64,000 nucleotides of DNA, from assembly GCA_049583715.1 (NCBI GenBank), contig JBAUWJ010000190.1, positions 1 to 64,000 of the forward strand, in the 5' to 3' direction. Origin of the DNA: JAANXG01 sp049583715. GTDB taxonomy: Bacteria > Pseudomonadota > Gammaproteobacteria > Arenicellales > JAANXG01. Below are positions 43,360 through 52,204 of this stretch, piece by piece. A model generated the notes under the pieces. It was not told where the DNA came from and ran no database searches. It saw nothing but the letters and a program-made list of their open reading frames with translations. A program made the position numbers and the translations under genes. Each line of letters opens with the position of its first letter. The stretch's first letter is position 1.

Positions 43360-43519
43360 TAGCAGGCTGTTGAAAAGCAGCCTGCTGGTGCGGGACAGGG
43401 ATGTCTCGCCGCGAATCAGGCACAGCAAATGCTTGATTCGGCGTAGCCGGGTGCGGACATGCACCGCCCTCGGCGCGTTGAAAAAAGGCCAGGAAGGCGT
43501 TTTTCAACATCCTGCTGGA
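43360..43519. mobile_element. Small terminal-inverted-repeat element between ppsR and ppsA
   Basis: The left end TAGCAGGCTGTTGAAAA (43360-43376) and the complement of the right end, CAGCAGGATGTTGAAAA (43501-43517), match at 15 of 17 positions. TATTC occurs on both sides (43355-43359 and 43520-43524), compatible with a target duplication. Inner palindromes (cgaatca / tgattcg) are present. No protein is encoded. It occupies most of the 344-base ppsR-ppsA intergenic region. Confidence 0.7.
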
Positions 43520-43554
43520 TATTCTAAATCATTCGAGTCGGGAGCAGTGACAAG

Positions 43555-45924
43555 GTGGACCAATCGGTAGTCTGGTTTGACGAGCTGGGGATGAAAGACG
43601 TGGCCCGTGTGGGCGGGAAGAACGCGTCTTTGGGCGAGATGATCGGCAGGCTTTCCGGAGCAGGTATCCGGGTTCCCGAGGGCTTCGCCACCACCGCCGA
43701 CGCCTATCAACGCTTTCTCGCCCAGGGCGGTCTCGACACCCGAATCCGCGCCGCCCTCGCCACGGTGGACGTAGAGGACGTGGAAAGCCTGGCGAGCTGC
43801 GGCTCCGGTATCCGGCAGTGGGTCATGGACACCCCTCTGCCGCCGGCGCTCGAGGACGATATACGGCGCGCCTATCTCGAGCTCGAATCGCGAAGCGGCG
43901 GAGAGATCTCCGTGGCCGTACGCTCTTCGGCGACGGCCGAGGACCTGCCCGAAGCATCGTTCGCCGGCCAGCAGGAAACCTTCCTCAATGTACAGGGCGC
44001 AGACAAGGTCCTGCAGGCGGTCAAGGGCGTCTTCGCCTCGCTGTTCACCGACCGGGCCATCTCCTACCGCGTCTATCACGGCTTCGACCACGCCGAGGTT
44101 TCACTGTCGGCCGGCATCCAGCGCATGGTGCGAAGCGATATCGGTTCGAGCGGTGTGATGTTCTCGGTCGACACCGAGTCGGGTTTCGAGGATGTAGTGT
44201 TCGTCACCGCATCCTACGGACTGGGAGAATGCGTGGTGCAAGGCTCCGTCAACCCGGACGAGTTCTACGTCCACAAACCGACCCTGGCGGCGGGACGCCC
44301 CGCAATCCTGAGGCGAAGGCTGGGCAGCAAGATCATCAAGATGATCTACAACGAGGGCGATGCCTCGCCGGTCCGGACCGTGGATGTCGAGGAAGCCGAG
44401 CGGAATCGCTTCTCCATCGACGACCGCGACGTCGAAGCCCTTGCCGCCATGGCGGCCACCATCGAACGGCATTACGGCCGACCGATGGATATCGAATGGG
44501 GCAAGGACGGGGTCGATGGGCGGCTCTACATCCTCCAGGCCCGGCCCGAGACGGTGGTGTCACGCAACTCGAAAACGGTATTCGAACGCTACCGACTCAA
44601 GGCCAGGGGCGAGCTTCTCGCGTCAGGCAGCGCCATCGGACAGAAGATCGGGGTCGGCAAGGTGAGGATCGTACCCGGCGTCGAGGATTTGTCCAAGGTC
44701 GCGGAGGGAGACGTGCTGGTGACGGAAATGACGGACCCTGACTGGGAGCCCGTGATGAAGCGCGCGTCCGCCATCGTCACCAACCGCGGCGGGCGGACCT
44801 GCCATGCCGCCATTATCGCGAGGGAATTGGGGGTGCCGGCCGTCGTCGGCTGCGGAGACGCGACCGATCGACTCCCCGAGGGGGAATCCGTCACCGTTTC
44901 CTGCGCCGAAGGAGATACCGGAAACATCTACCGAGGCGCGCTCGAATTCGAGATCAAGACCGTTGGCCTGGACGCCATGCCCCCGATCCCGTTGAAGATC
45001 ATGATGAACGTGGCCAACCCGGACCGGGCATTCGACTTTCGACGCCTGCCCAATTCCGGGATCGGCTTGGCGCGCCTGGAGTTCATCATCAACAACATCA
45101 TCGGGATTCATCCCAAGGCGCTGCTCAGATACGAGGACAACGAGCCGGACGTGAGGGCTCTGATCGACGAGAGAATCGCCGGTTACCGGGATCCCGTGGA
45201 GTTCTACGTAATGAAGCTTGCTGAGGGCATCGCCACCCTTGCCGCGGCTTTCGCGCCGAATCCGGTGATCGTCCGCCTGTCTGACTTCAAATCGAACGAG
45301 TACGCGAATCTCATCGGCGGCGAGCAGTTCGAGCCGAGCGAGGAAAACCCGATGATCGGATTCCGCGGCGCCTCCCGCTACATCGACGAGTCGTTCAGGG
45401 ACTGCTTCGACCTGGAGTGCCGGGCCCTGCGCTATGTGCGCCGCGACATGGGCTTCGCCAACGTCTGGATCATGGTGCCCTTCGTGCGCACCCTGGACGA
45501 AGCCGATCGCGTCATCACGCTGCTCGGGAAGAACGGACTCGAGCGCGGCCGGGACGACCTCAAGCTCATCATGATGTGCGAAATCCCCTCCAACGCCCTG
45601 CTCGCCGACCAGTTCCTCGAACGGTTCGACGGCTTTTCGATCGGCTCCAACGACCTCACGCAGCTCACGCTGGGGCTCGACCGTGATTCGAGTATCGTCG
45701 CCCGCTCCTTCGACGAGCGCGATCCGGCGGTGAAGAAGCTGCTGCAGATGGCCATACGGGCCTGCCGCAGCGTCGATAAATACGTCGGAATATGCGGCCA
45801 GGGCCCCTCCGATCACCCGGACCTGGCGCTCTGGCTCATGGAGCAGGGTATTTCCAGTGTTTCCCTGAACCCGGATACTGTGGTGGAGACCTGGCTGTTC
45901 CTCGCCGGCGAAGGGGAGGGCTGA
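43555..45924 (+). CDS. ppsA: Phosphoenolpyruvate synthase
   Basis: This 789-residue enzyme converts pyruvate, ATP and water to PEP, AMP and phosphate. The N-terminal ATP-grasp domain begins VGGKNASLGEMIGRL, with VAVRSSATAEDLPEASFAG. The swivelling phosphohistidine site is GGRTCHAAIIARELG with His417. The C-terminal PEP/pyruvate barrel has GIGLARLEFIINNI, IVRLSDFKSNEYANLIGG and FSIGSNDLTQLTLGLDRDS. The start is GTG 43555, with GGGAG further upstream than usual. Regulation by the divergent ppsR is expected. It converges on gspB with nine bases between the stops. Confidence 0.97.
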   Translation: MDQSVVWFDELGMKDVARVGGKNASLGEMIGRLSGAGIRVPEGFATTADAYQRFLAQGGLDTRIRAALATVDVEDVESLASCGSGIRQWVMDTPLPPALEDDIRRAYLELESRSGGEISVAVRSSATAEDLPEASFAGQQETFLNVQGADKVLQAVKGVFASLFTDRAISYRVYHGFDHAEVSLSAGIQRMVRSDIGSSGVMFSVDTESGFEDVVFVTASYGLGECVVQGSVNPDEFYVHKPTLAAGRPAILRRRLGSKIIKMIYNEGDASPVRTVDVEEAERNRFSIDDRDVEALAAMAATIERHYGRPMDIEWGKDGVDGRLYILQARPETVVSRNSKTVFERYRLKARGELLASGSAIGQKIGVGKVRIVPGVEDLSKVAEGDVLVTEMTDPDWEPVMKRASAIVTNRGGRTCHAAIIARELGVPAVVGCGDATDRLPEGESVTVSCAEGDTGNIYRGALEFEIKTVGLDAMPPIPLKIMMNVANPDRAFDFRRLPNSGIGLARLEFIINNIIGIHPKALLRYEDNEPDVRALIDERIAGYRDPVEFYVMKLAEGIATLAAAFAPNPVIVRLSDFKSNEYANLIGGEQFEPSEENPMIGFRGASRYIDESFRDCFDLECRALRYVRRDMGFANVWIMVPFVRTLDEADRVITLLGKNGLERGRDDLKLIMMCEIPSNALLADQFLERFDGFSIGSNDLTQLTLGLDRDSSIVARSFDERDPAVKKLLQMAIRACRSVDKYVGICGQGPSDHPDLALWLMEQGISSVSLNPDTVVETWLFLAGEGEG

Positions 45925-45933
45925 CGGGCGCGG

Positions 45934-46509
45934 TCAGTCCGGCCGCAGCATGATCTCGTACTTGCCCACGTCGAGCAGCGCCCCGTTGGGAAGGATGCGC
46001 TTCACGACGATACCGTCCCCGATGGTTTCGGACTCGTGCACGATGCGCTGATTCACCATGATGAAGCGGTGCGCCGGGACCTTCGAGTACGATACGACGT
46101 TCAATGACAATCCCGCGACCCGGGCACGCGACGGCGCGTCCAGTTGGTTGATGCTTTCGACGCGCTGAACGGTATCCGCAGGCTGCGCCGGCACAGCCGT
46201 CCCACTGTCGACAACCGCGGACGACGTCTGCGATTGCTGCGGCGCCGTCGGGGCGGGTGATTCCTGCCGCGAAGGCTCGGGAGAAGCGGCCGGCGAAACG
46301 ACCGGCGATCCAGTGAGTTGAAGCCTGACGAACCAGGCCGTCGCCGCGACGGCGCCGAGGGCGACGACCCCGACCACAAACCCGATCCACAGCGACCGCT
46401 GGCTGAGCACGATCTGCGAAGAGGTCTGGAGGGTCGTGATGTTGCCGCGCTGCCGCTCGCGCTCGGATTTCTTCAGTGCCTCGAGAATATAGGACACGTG
46501 CGATCTCAC
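45934..46509 (-). CDS. gspB: Type II secretion accessory protein GspB
   Basis: This 191-residue protein has the typical start VSYILEALKKSERERQRG, one transmembrane helix (about 42-63), a proline/serine-rich linker and a C-terminal periplasmic T2SSB domain (SLNVVSYSKVPAHRFIMVN, RILPNGALLDVGKYEIMLR). GspB works with the GspA ATPase to insert secretin multimers through the peptidoglycan. GTG 46509 overlaps the gspA stop (GTGA); GTG 46497 would give the canonical VSYILEALKK start. No other gsp genes are in the window. Confidence 0.9.
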   Translation of the reverse strand: MRSHVSYILEALKKSERERQRGNITTLQTSSQIVLSQRSLWIGFVVGVVALGAVAATAWFVRLQLTGSPVVSPAASPEPSRQESPAPTAPQQSQTSSAVVDSGTAVPAQPADTVQRVESINQLDAPSRARVAGLSLNVVSYSKVPAHRFIMVNQRIVHESETIGDGIVVKRILPNGALLDVGKYEIMLRPD

Positions 46510-48263
46510 CCCGCGGCCGATTCGAGCTTGGGCACGCTGGGATCGACGATGCCGTTGAGACGAATGATCGTGTGCAGCCCCGCCACGCCGTCCACCCGAA
46601 GGTTATTGGATTCCTGGAAGGCCATGACCTTTCGTTTCAAGGATGAATCGAAGCGGGCATTGTCGACTTCCCCGATCTGGACATCGGGAAGACGCGCGAG
46701 GGTCTGTCGCAGCCAAAGGACGTCGACCCCGTCCGAGTTCTCGGCGATGTTGCGCGCCCCGTGCGGCGGTGCGCGCCAAAGCAGTACATACCTGCCGTGC
46801 CAGTAGGGATCCACCTGCGCGCGGGTGAAGGCATACACGCCCTTGTCTCCGGAGAACACGGCCCGATCGGGACCGAGCCCGGTCAGCAGCAGGTAAGACA
46901 CCTGGTCGCCCTGCTCGAACCTCAAGGCGGCTACCCGGTTGAAGCTCTCGAGGTCTTTCCAACTTCCCTGCTCCTTCAGGCAGCGAAGACCGAAGACCTG
47001 CTCGACCCTGGCACACGACAGTCCGCCCGCATCATCGAAATCGATTCGCCATGCTTTGAGCAACCCGGCCAAGGCTTCCCCTTCAGTGCGCGGAGCGTCC
47101 GTGCTCGTCAGAACCTCGGGCAGAGAAGCCGGCGAATTGTCGCTCGCGCCCGCCCCTGTCGAGGCCGGCGCCAGGGCCAAAGGTGCAGCGGGCGGATCCT
47201 CAGGCGCATCCGCGGGCGAGGCTTTCCCTGAGCCCTGCTTCGCCGGCGCCTCGGTCGCGGCGTACGCCAGCGCCGACGGCACGGCCGTGCTGGTTTCGGC
47301 CTTCGAGCTTCGGTTCGCCGGCGCCGCCGGGCGGCTGGCGGGAAGCGTGACGGAGGGCGGCGTCACAGTCCACCACTGGAAACGCAGCGTGGCCACTGCC
47401 GCGACGGAAACAACAGCCAGTCCGGATACCCACCACCACACCCTGCTTCGCGCGCGCGTTCCGCCGAATACCTCTTTCGCCGCCTGGGAGACCATCGTCC
47501 CGGTAACCCGGTCACTGTCCGAGGAATACGCCCCCAGCAATGCCCGGTCACAGATCACGTTGATCAGCCGCGGGACCCCGTGGGAGACCTTGAAGACGCG
47601 CCTGAGCGCTCCGCCGCTGAAGACCGAGCGGTGGCAGCCGGCGATGCCGAGCCGGTACTTGACGTACTCGGCAGTCTCTTCCCGCATCAGGGGTTCCAGG
47701 TGGTATCTCGCCGTGATCCGCTGCGCGAGCTGTCGCAAGTCCCGCCGGGACAAGGTCTCGCTGAGCTCCGGCTGCCCGATCAATATGATCTGCAGGAGCT
47801 TCTGCTTGGTGGTTTCCAGGTTGGTGAGGATGCGGATCTCTTCCAGGACCTCGCGCGTGAGCATCTGCGCTTCGTCGATGACCAACACCGTACGCCGCCC
47901 GCGGGCGAAGTTCTCGATCAAGCGTTCGTTGAGCAGGTCCAGCAGCCGCTTGGGACTGGCCTCGGCCGGGTAGGAAACGCCGATCTCGTCGCACAGGGTC
48001 GCGAGCAGCTCGCTGTGGCTGATCTGGGGATTGAGAATCAGCGCGACGTCCACGTTCTCCGGCAACTGCTCGAGCATGCAGCGGCAGATCGTCGTCTTGC
48101 CGGTCCCGACTTCACCGGTCAGTTGAACGAAACCGCCGGACTCCTGAATGCCGTAGCGCAGATGGGCCATCGCCTCCTGGTGCCGCCGGCTCATGTACAG
48201 GTAGCGCGGGTCGGGCGAGATGGAGAACGGCGCTTCGGTCAGTCCAAAGGACGATTCGTACAT
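46506..48263 (-). CDS. gspA: GspA/ExeA-type AAA ATPase with peptidoglycan-binding domain
   Basis: This 585-residue protein starts MYESSFGLTEAPFSISPDPR, the ExeA signature. It has Walker A GEVGTGKTT (Lys56), Walker B VLVIDEAQ (Asp130, Glu131), a transmembrane helix (about 279-300) and a periplasmic part with a proline/alanine-rich linker, a peptidase-like domain and a C-terminal peptidoglycan-binding region (NLRVDGVAGLHTIIRLN). It drives GspB-assisted secretin assembly. It is translationally coupled to gspB. Confidence 0.93.
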   Translation of the reverse strand: MYESSFGLTEAPFSISPDPRYLYMSRRHQEAMAHLRYGIQESGGFVQLTGEVGTGKTTICRCMLEQLPENVDVALILNPQISHSELLATLCDEIGVSYPAEASPKRLLDLLNERLIENFARGRRTVLVIDEAQMLTREVLEEIRILTNLETTKQKLLQIILIGQPELSETLSRRDLRQLAQRITARYHLEPLMREETAEYVKYRLGIAGCHRSVFSGGALRRVFKVSHGVPRLINVICDRALLGAYSSDSDRVTGTMVSQAAKEVFGGTRARSRVWWWVSGLAVVSVAAVATLRFQWWTVTPPSVTLPASRPAAPANRSSKAETSTAVPSALAYAATEAPAKQGSGKASPADAPEDPPAAPLALAPASTGAGASDNSPASLPEVLTSTDAPRTEGEALAGLLKAWRIDFDDAGGLSCARVEQVFGLRCLKEQGSWKDLESFNRVAALRFEQGDQVSYLLLTGLGPDRAVFSGDKGVYAFTRAQVDPYWHGRYVLLWRAPPHGARNIAENSDGVDVLWLRQTLARLPDVQIGEVDNARFDSSLKRKVMAFQESNNLRVDGVAGLHTIIRLNGIVDPSVPKLESAAG

Positions 48264-48309
48264 GGACTCGGTGTCGATGAACTGGCCGCTATTATAGACC
48301 CCGCCGTCG

Positions 48310-48640
48310 CCACTGAGCTAAGGATGGTCCAAGAGCTCCCTCTTCCTTCGGGAGCTTCGGGAAAGCCGGGACAAGGGGGCGCTGTCCGGGAACCACCCTC
48401 ACCCTGACCCTCTCGGCTCTGGCTCCGTGCTTCGCCCTACCTCCTCCATCCCTGGAGTCGTCCCGCCAGCGGGAGAGGGAATGGAGCCTTGTCGACAGAT
48501 TGCCAGGTCCGGACAAAGACGTCGCCGGAAGCCCTCTCCGCCGCTCCCTCTCCCTCCGGGAGAGGGCTGGAGTAAGGGGGCGCTGTCGGGGAAACGCCCT
48601 GACTCTGACCCTCCGGCGGGAGAGGGCATCCTGCACCCGG
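48310..48640. repeat. Mosaic of palindromic CTCTCCC-type repeats
   Basis: The 497-base gene-free stretch 48264-48760 holds CCCTCTCCCTCCGGGAGAGGG-type hairpins (around 48547-48565), a roughly 40-base direct repeat (about 48370-48410 and 48570-48615, sharing aagggggcgctgtc) and the 25-base module at 48438-48462. The same palindrome class occurs at 7738-7836. No coding sequence is supported. Confidence 0.75.
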
Positions 48641-48760
48641 ATCAGGAAGTGCATGCGATAGCCCCGGCGGGCACTAAAGCGGCACGATGATGGGTAAGAG
48701 GGCAAGTTTTCCGGCGCCCCGAATACCCACCTCGACGGTGACAGCGCACTGCGGCATCGA

Positions 48761-49678
48761 TCAGGGGTCTCGTGTGCCGGAACACGCCCGTCGGATGCGG
48801 TCCACGTAACCTTCGCCGCGGTCCAGCCAGGCGAGAAAGTCATCCAGGTCACCTCGGCTGGCGGCGACGATCCCGTGGTGCGGGGAGCGGCCACCGGCCG
48901 GGGCGTCGCAGGCCAGGGCGGTCAGGCGCCTCGCCAGCATGACGGATTCCCGGTGCTCGTCGAGCTGGTGCGCGACCCTGGCGGCGCCCCGCAGACCGAG
49001 GCGCGGCACTTCCTCGAGTCTCGAGTAGAGCTGCTCGATGTCCTTGAAGACGCGCAGCAGCCGCGAGGCGGTCTTCGGTCCGATGCCGGGTACACCGGGG
49101 ATGTTGTCCACCGCATCGCCCACCAGCGCGAGGAAATCCATGATCTGGCGCGGCCAGACTCCGAACAGGTCGTAGACCCCCTGCGCGTCCAGCTTCCGAT
49201 TGCGCGAATAGTCCCACCACAGGTCGCCCTTGTGGATTACCTGAGACAGGTCCTTGTCGCCGCTCACGACCACCACGCGGTAGCCGTTGTCGCGCGCCAC
49301 GGCGGCAACGCTCGCGATCAGATCATCCGCCTCGAACCGTGGATGCTTCAGGCAGGATATACCGAGCGATTCCACCAGCCGCTCGCAGGCCGCGAGCTGA
49401 ACCTTGAGCTCCGGGGGCGCGGGGTCGCGGTTGGCCTTGTACTCCGGGTAGATCTCGTTGCGAAACGACGTCGTGAGGCTGTGGTCGAAGGCCACCATCA
49501 GATTGACCGGCCGGACGGCCTCGAAGAACTCGGTCAGGAATCTCAGGAATCCGTACACCGCGTTCACCGGCGCGCCGTCGGATGCGGTCAGGGTATCGGG
49601 AAGGGAAAACCAGGATCTGAATATGTATATGCTGGCATCGAGCAGATAGATCGTCCGGTCCTCGCCAGGTGCCCCCAT
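48761..49678 (-). CDS. 5'-3' exonuclease (DNA polymerase I N-terminal domain type)
   Basis: This 305-residue protein has the FEN/5'-3' exonuclease fold: IYLLDASIYIFRSWFS, VAFDHSLTTSFRNEIYPEYK, FEADDLIASVAAVARDNG, VVVVSGDKDLSQVI and LALVGDAVDNIPGVPGIGPKTASRLL (acidic metal ligands and helix-hairpin-helix). It resembles the stand-alone flap nuclease Xni/ExoIX and the N-terminal domain of Pol I. It has no polymerase domain. It is the last gene of a three-gene minus-strand run after the DUF4124 and CPIWPYC proteins. Confidence 0.9.
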   Translation of the reverse strand: MGAPGEDRTIYLLDASIYIFRSWFSLPDTLTASDGAPVNAVYGFLRFLTEFFEAVRPVNLMVAFDHSLTTSFRNEIYPEYKANRDPAPPELKVQLAACERLVESLGISCLKHPRFEADDLIASVAAVARDNGYRVVVVSGDKDLSQVIHKGDLWWDYSRNRKLDAQGVYDLFGVWPRQIMDFLALVGDAVDNIPGVPGIGPKTASRLLRVFKDIEQLYSRLEEVPRLGLRGAARVAHQLDEHRESVMLARRLTALACDAPAGGRSPHHGIVAASRGDLDDFLAWLDRGEGYVDRIRRACSGTRDP

Positions 49679-49685
49679 GCCGGCC

Positions 49686-50000
49686 TCAACAATACGGCCA
49701 GATGGGACACTGCTCCCTGAACACGTCGTCGAAGACTTTGGCGCCCACCATGGGATAGGTGCCGATGCTCTGGGCCTTGTCTGAAAGCTTGTCCAGGTAA
49801 TGGGACAGGTTCCGCTCCGCGTGCATGATCTGCTCTTCCTTTTCGACCACCCCCTGGCTCTCCATTCGTTGAACCCCGTGGCTTATCATTCTGTGGATCA
49901 GGTTGTTGCACGAAGGTGTCAAACCGAGCCCCAGCTTCGAGGCCCGTTTATTGCACAGAATCTTCAACCTCTGCTCAAGGCGAAACTGCCGACTCTGCAT
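49686..50000 (-). CDS. Conserved hypothetical protein with C-terminal CPIWPYC
   Basis: This 104-residue protein begins MQSRQFRLEQRLKILCNKRA, has a central helical segment (LIHRMISHGVQRMESQGVVE, QIMHAERNLSHYLDKL) and ends REQCPIWPYC. A similar short protein with this C-terminus is known to me from other proteobacteria, always uncharacterised. The two cysteines at the end may bind metal or form a disulfide. It lies seven bases upstream of the exonuclease gene and 16 bases downstream of the DUF4124 gene. Confidence 0.75.
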   Translation of the reverse strand: MQSRQFRLEQRLKILCNKRASKLGLGLTPSCNNLIHRMISHGVQRMESQGVVEKEEQIMHAERNLSHYLDKLSDKAQSIGTYPMVGAKVFDDVFREQCPIWPYC

Positions 50001-50016
50001 GGACGGTCTCGATCGT

Positions 50017-50592
50017 TCATTCCGTCAGTTCTCGGTATCTCTTGAGCTGCCGATCGTACTCTTCGATGGTTGCCTGCTTCTGGCTCTCGATCGATTCTAT
50101 GGACTCGTCGTACTGCTCGATCTGCTCGTCGAGACTGTCGATCCGGGTCTTCGAATTTCCGGCCTTCTCGACCTTCTCCTTCTGGTCGACGAGGCCCTTC
50201 CGGAACAGGCGCTGATTCTTCAGGTCGCGGTCCATCGCGTTGATTCGCTCGTTCCTGGCGTCGATAATGCTCTGTGCACTATCATAGGTCCGCAGAAGAC
50301 GCTGGTCCTCCTGCCGCTGTTTGGCGCGTTGCCTGGTTTCCTGCTGCTTCTTTTCCCGTTCGGCCTTCTGCTTCTCGAGCTCCTCCTCGGTCGGCGGTGG
50401 CCCCTCCTTCTTTACCGTTATTCCCTCCTGGTTAATCTGGGTAATCGGGGCGTTGCTGGCACACGCGCTGGACGCGAAGTCTCCGTAGTGCCAATTGCCC
50501 TGGGCGTCCTGGCACTTGGTGATGTTCCTTCCCTGCGCGGAGACGCAACACATCGACGCCGCAAGCAACACGCATAAGACACTGACTTTCAT
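50017..50592 (-). CDS. DUF4124 exported protein with long coiled coil
   Basis: This 191-residue protein has a signal peptide (VSVLCVLLAASMCCVSA), a DUF4124 domain (about 20-55: ITKCQDAQGNWHYGD...CASNAP) and a charged coiled coil (about 68-185: KQKAEREKKQQETRQRAKQRQ, SLDEQIEQYDESIESIESQ). The cysteines in the DUF4124 part may form a disulfide. The location is probably periplasmic. The function is unknown. It lies 17 bases downstream of lgt on the same strand. Confidence 0.85.
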   Translation of the reverse strand: MKVSVLCVLLAASMCCVSAQGRNITKCQDAQGNWHYGDFASSACASNAPITQINQEGITVKKEGPPPTEEELEKQKAEREKKQQETRQRAKQRQEDQRLLRTYDSAQSIIDARNERINAMDRDLKNQRLFRKGLVDQKEKVEKAGNSKTRIDSLDEQIEQYDESIESIESQKQATIEEYDRQLKRYRELTE

Positions 50593-50609
50593 AAGACGAT
50601 CGTCTCGCT

Positions 50610-51422
50610 TCAGCCCTCTGCATCATCGGCGGCCCCCTTCGCGGAGCGCGCCGGCAGAAAATATATGATCACTCCCAATAGTATCATCGGAATACTCAGT
50701 ACCTGACCCATGGTCAACCATCCAAACGCCAGGTATCCGAGCTGCGGATCCGGAAGCCTGACGAACTCAATGACGAACCGAAAGACCCCGTAGCACATCA
50801 GGAACAGCGCGGACACGCGTCCCACTTTGCGGTGCCTGCGCGAATACACCCACAGTATAACGAAAAGGACCAGTCCTTCCAGGAACGCCTCGTAGAGCAT
50901 CGAGGGGTGCCGCGGCACCCGGGCCGGATCGGTGGCGGGAAACACCATCGCCCACGGCAGGTCGGTGGGCTTGCCCCAGAGCTCCTGGTTGATGAAGTTG
51001 CCGATGCGCCCCGCCAGCAGGCCGAGCGGTGTCAAAGGGGCGATGAAGTCGGCCACCTCGAAAAATCGCCGGTGGGTCCTGTGCCCGTACCAGGCCATCG
51101 CGGTGATCACTCCCACCAGACCGCCATGGAAGGACATACCGCCCGACCACACCTCGAATATCTGCACGGGATTGTGGAGATAGTAGCCGGGATTGTAGAA
51201 GATCACGTACCCGATCCTCCCCCCGAGGATGACGCCAATGGCTATGTAAAACAGCACGTCGGCGACCTCGTGGGTGCCCCAGCCGCTGCCCGGCTGCGCC
51301 GCCCTCTTCACCCCGAGTCCATAGCCGGCGGCAAAGCCCGCGAGATACATCAGGCCGTACCAGTGCACCCGGATGGGACCGATGGAAAACGCAACGGGAT
51401 CGATTGCAGGATGAACGATCAC
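50610..51422 (-). CDS. lgt: Prolipoprotein diacylglyceryl transferase
   Basis: This 270-residue integral membrane enzyme transfers diacylglycerol to the lipobox cysteine of prolipoproteins. Several transmembrane segments are evident. Family signatures are HWYGLMYLAGFAAGY, SFHGGLVGVITAMAWYGHR and PLGLLAGRIGNFINQELWG. GTG 51422 (VIVHPAIDPVAF) fits the family start, although its ribosome-binding site is poor and the frame stays open to 51593. A lipoprotein gene is divergent from it. Confidence 0.95.
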   Translation of the reverse strand: MIVHPAIDPVAFSIGPIRVHWYGLMYLAGFAAGYGLGVKRAAQPGSGWGTHEVADVLFYIAIGVILGGRIGYVIFYNPGYYLHNPVQIFEVWSGGMSFHGGLVGVITAMAWYGHRTHRRFFEVADFIAPLTPLGLLAGRIGNFINQELWGKPTDLPWAMVFPATDPARVPRHPSMLYEAFLEGLVLFVILWVYSRRHRKVGRVSALFLMCYGVFRFVIEFVRLPDPQLGYLAFGWLTMGQVLSIPMILLGVIIYFLPARSAKGAADDAEG

Positions 51423-51623
51423 AAGGAGAACGCCGACCCGTCCGGGGCGCTCGACCCGGGGACTGCGCGACGCGAGAGACGAAGCATGCCGAACACCCTG
51501 AAACCTTACTCGATACCTCACTGCTCGGCAACCGCGCAGTGGAACGGGATTGCCAAGCCGTGCAGTTCGCTTGACACAAGGGTTGTGGCACAATCCCTCA
51601 ACTGGTTCAAAGGACCGTGCAAC

Positions 51624-52166
51624 GTGGAAAAACGACTCCGTAACATCTGGCTGCTGCCCTTTGCCCTGACACTGGCGAGCTGCTCCGGCGGCGGCACCGA
51701 CACGGGGGCCGCATCCGGGGGCGCGACCCCCTTCACGGGCAAGTGGTACGTGGTGGCCACGCTCAACGTCAACGTCGGCGGTACGGCGACCGTCGTTACG
51801 GACACCACGCAGTTCATCGTGGGTGCGGCGGGCAACGCGGTCATCACGGGCACGGACTCCCAGTGCCGCCTCGACATATCCGTGAACAACAACATCCTGA
51901 ACTACCAGACGACCTGCGTCTTCTCGGCCACGTCCGCGACCGGCTCGAGTACCACCAGCTCCACGGCGGCCTGCGTGCTGACGGTACGCACCCAGGCGCC
52001 GATCCGCGGGCCGCAGGGCTCGGCAAAGGTATCCGGCTCCTTCGGGCCGAAGACCGAGGTCTGCAGCGGAGCCGCCGTGTCGTATTCAGGCAACCTCGTG
52101 GGAGCCGAAGGAACCGCGCCGACAAGCGGCGGCTCCGGCATCGTCACTACCCCCACCAGCGGCTGA
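51624..52166 (+). CDS. Putative outer-membrane lipoprotein
   Basis: This 180-residue protein starts at GTG 51624 with AAAGGA nine bases upstream. It has a lipoprotein signal (RNIWLLPFALTLASC) with lipobox LASC. The mature part is threonine/serine/glycine-rich (WYVVATLNVNVGGTATVVTD) with beta-strand character, and it has four cysteines after the lipidated one. No family is recognised. It is divergent from lgt, the enzyme that would lipidate it; this may be coincidence. Confidence 0.75.
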   Translation: MEKRLRNIWLLPFALTLASCSGGGTDTGAASGGATPFTGKWYVVATLNVNVGGTATVVTDTTQFIVGAAGNAVITGTDSQCRLDISVNNNILNYQTTCVFSATSATGSSTTSSTAACVLTVRTQAPIRGPQGSAKVSGSFGPKTEVCSGAAVSYSGNLVGAEGTAPTSGGSGIVTTPTSG

Positions 52167-52204
52167 ACGGTGGGGCGCCCGGCATCGCTGACCACCGACT
52201 CCGC

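Noticed and set aside
43211..43510. A 100-residue N-terminal extension of ppsR.
   Set aside because: It runs through the TIR element and lacks homology. The family start is at ATG 43210.
51743..52204. N-terminal extension of the DUF255 protein across the lipoprotein gene.
   Set aside because: The frame overlaps the lipoprotein gene in another phase and is arginine/glycine/histidine-rich shadow sequence.
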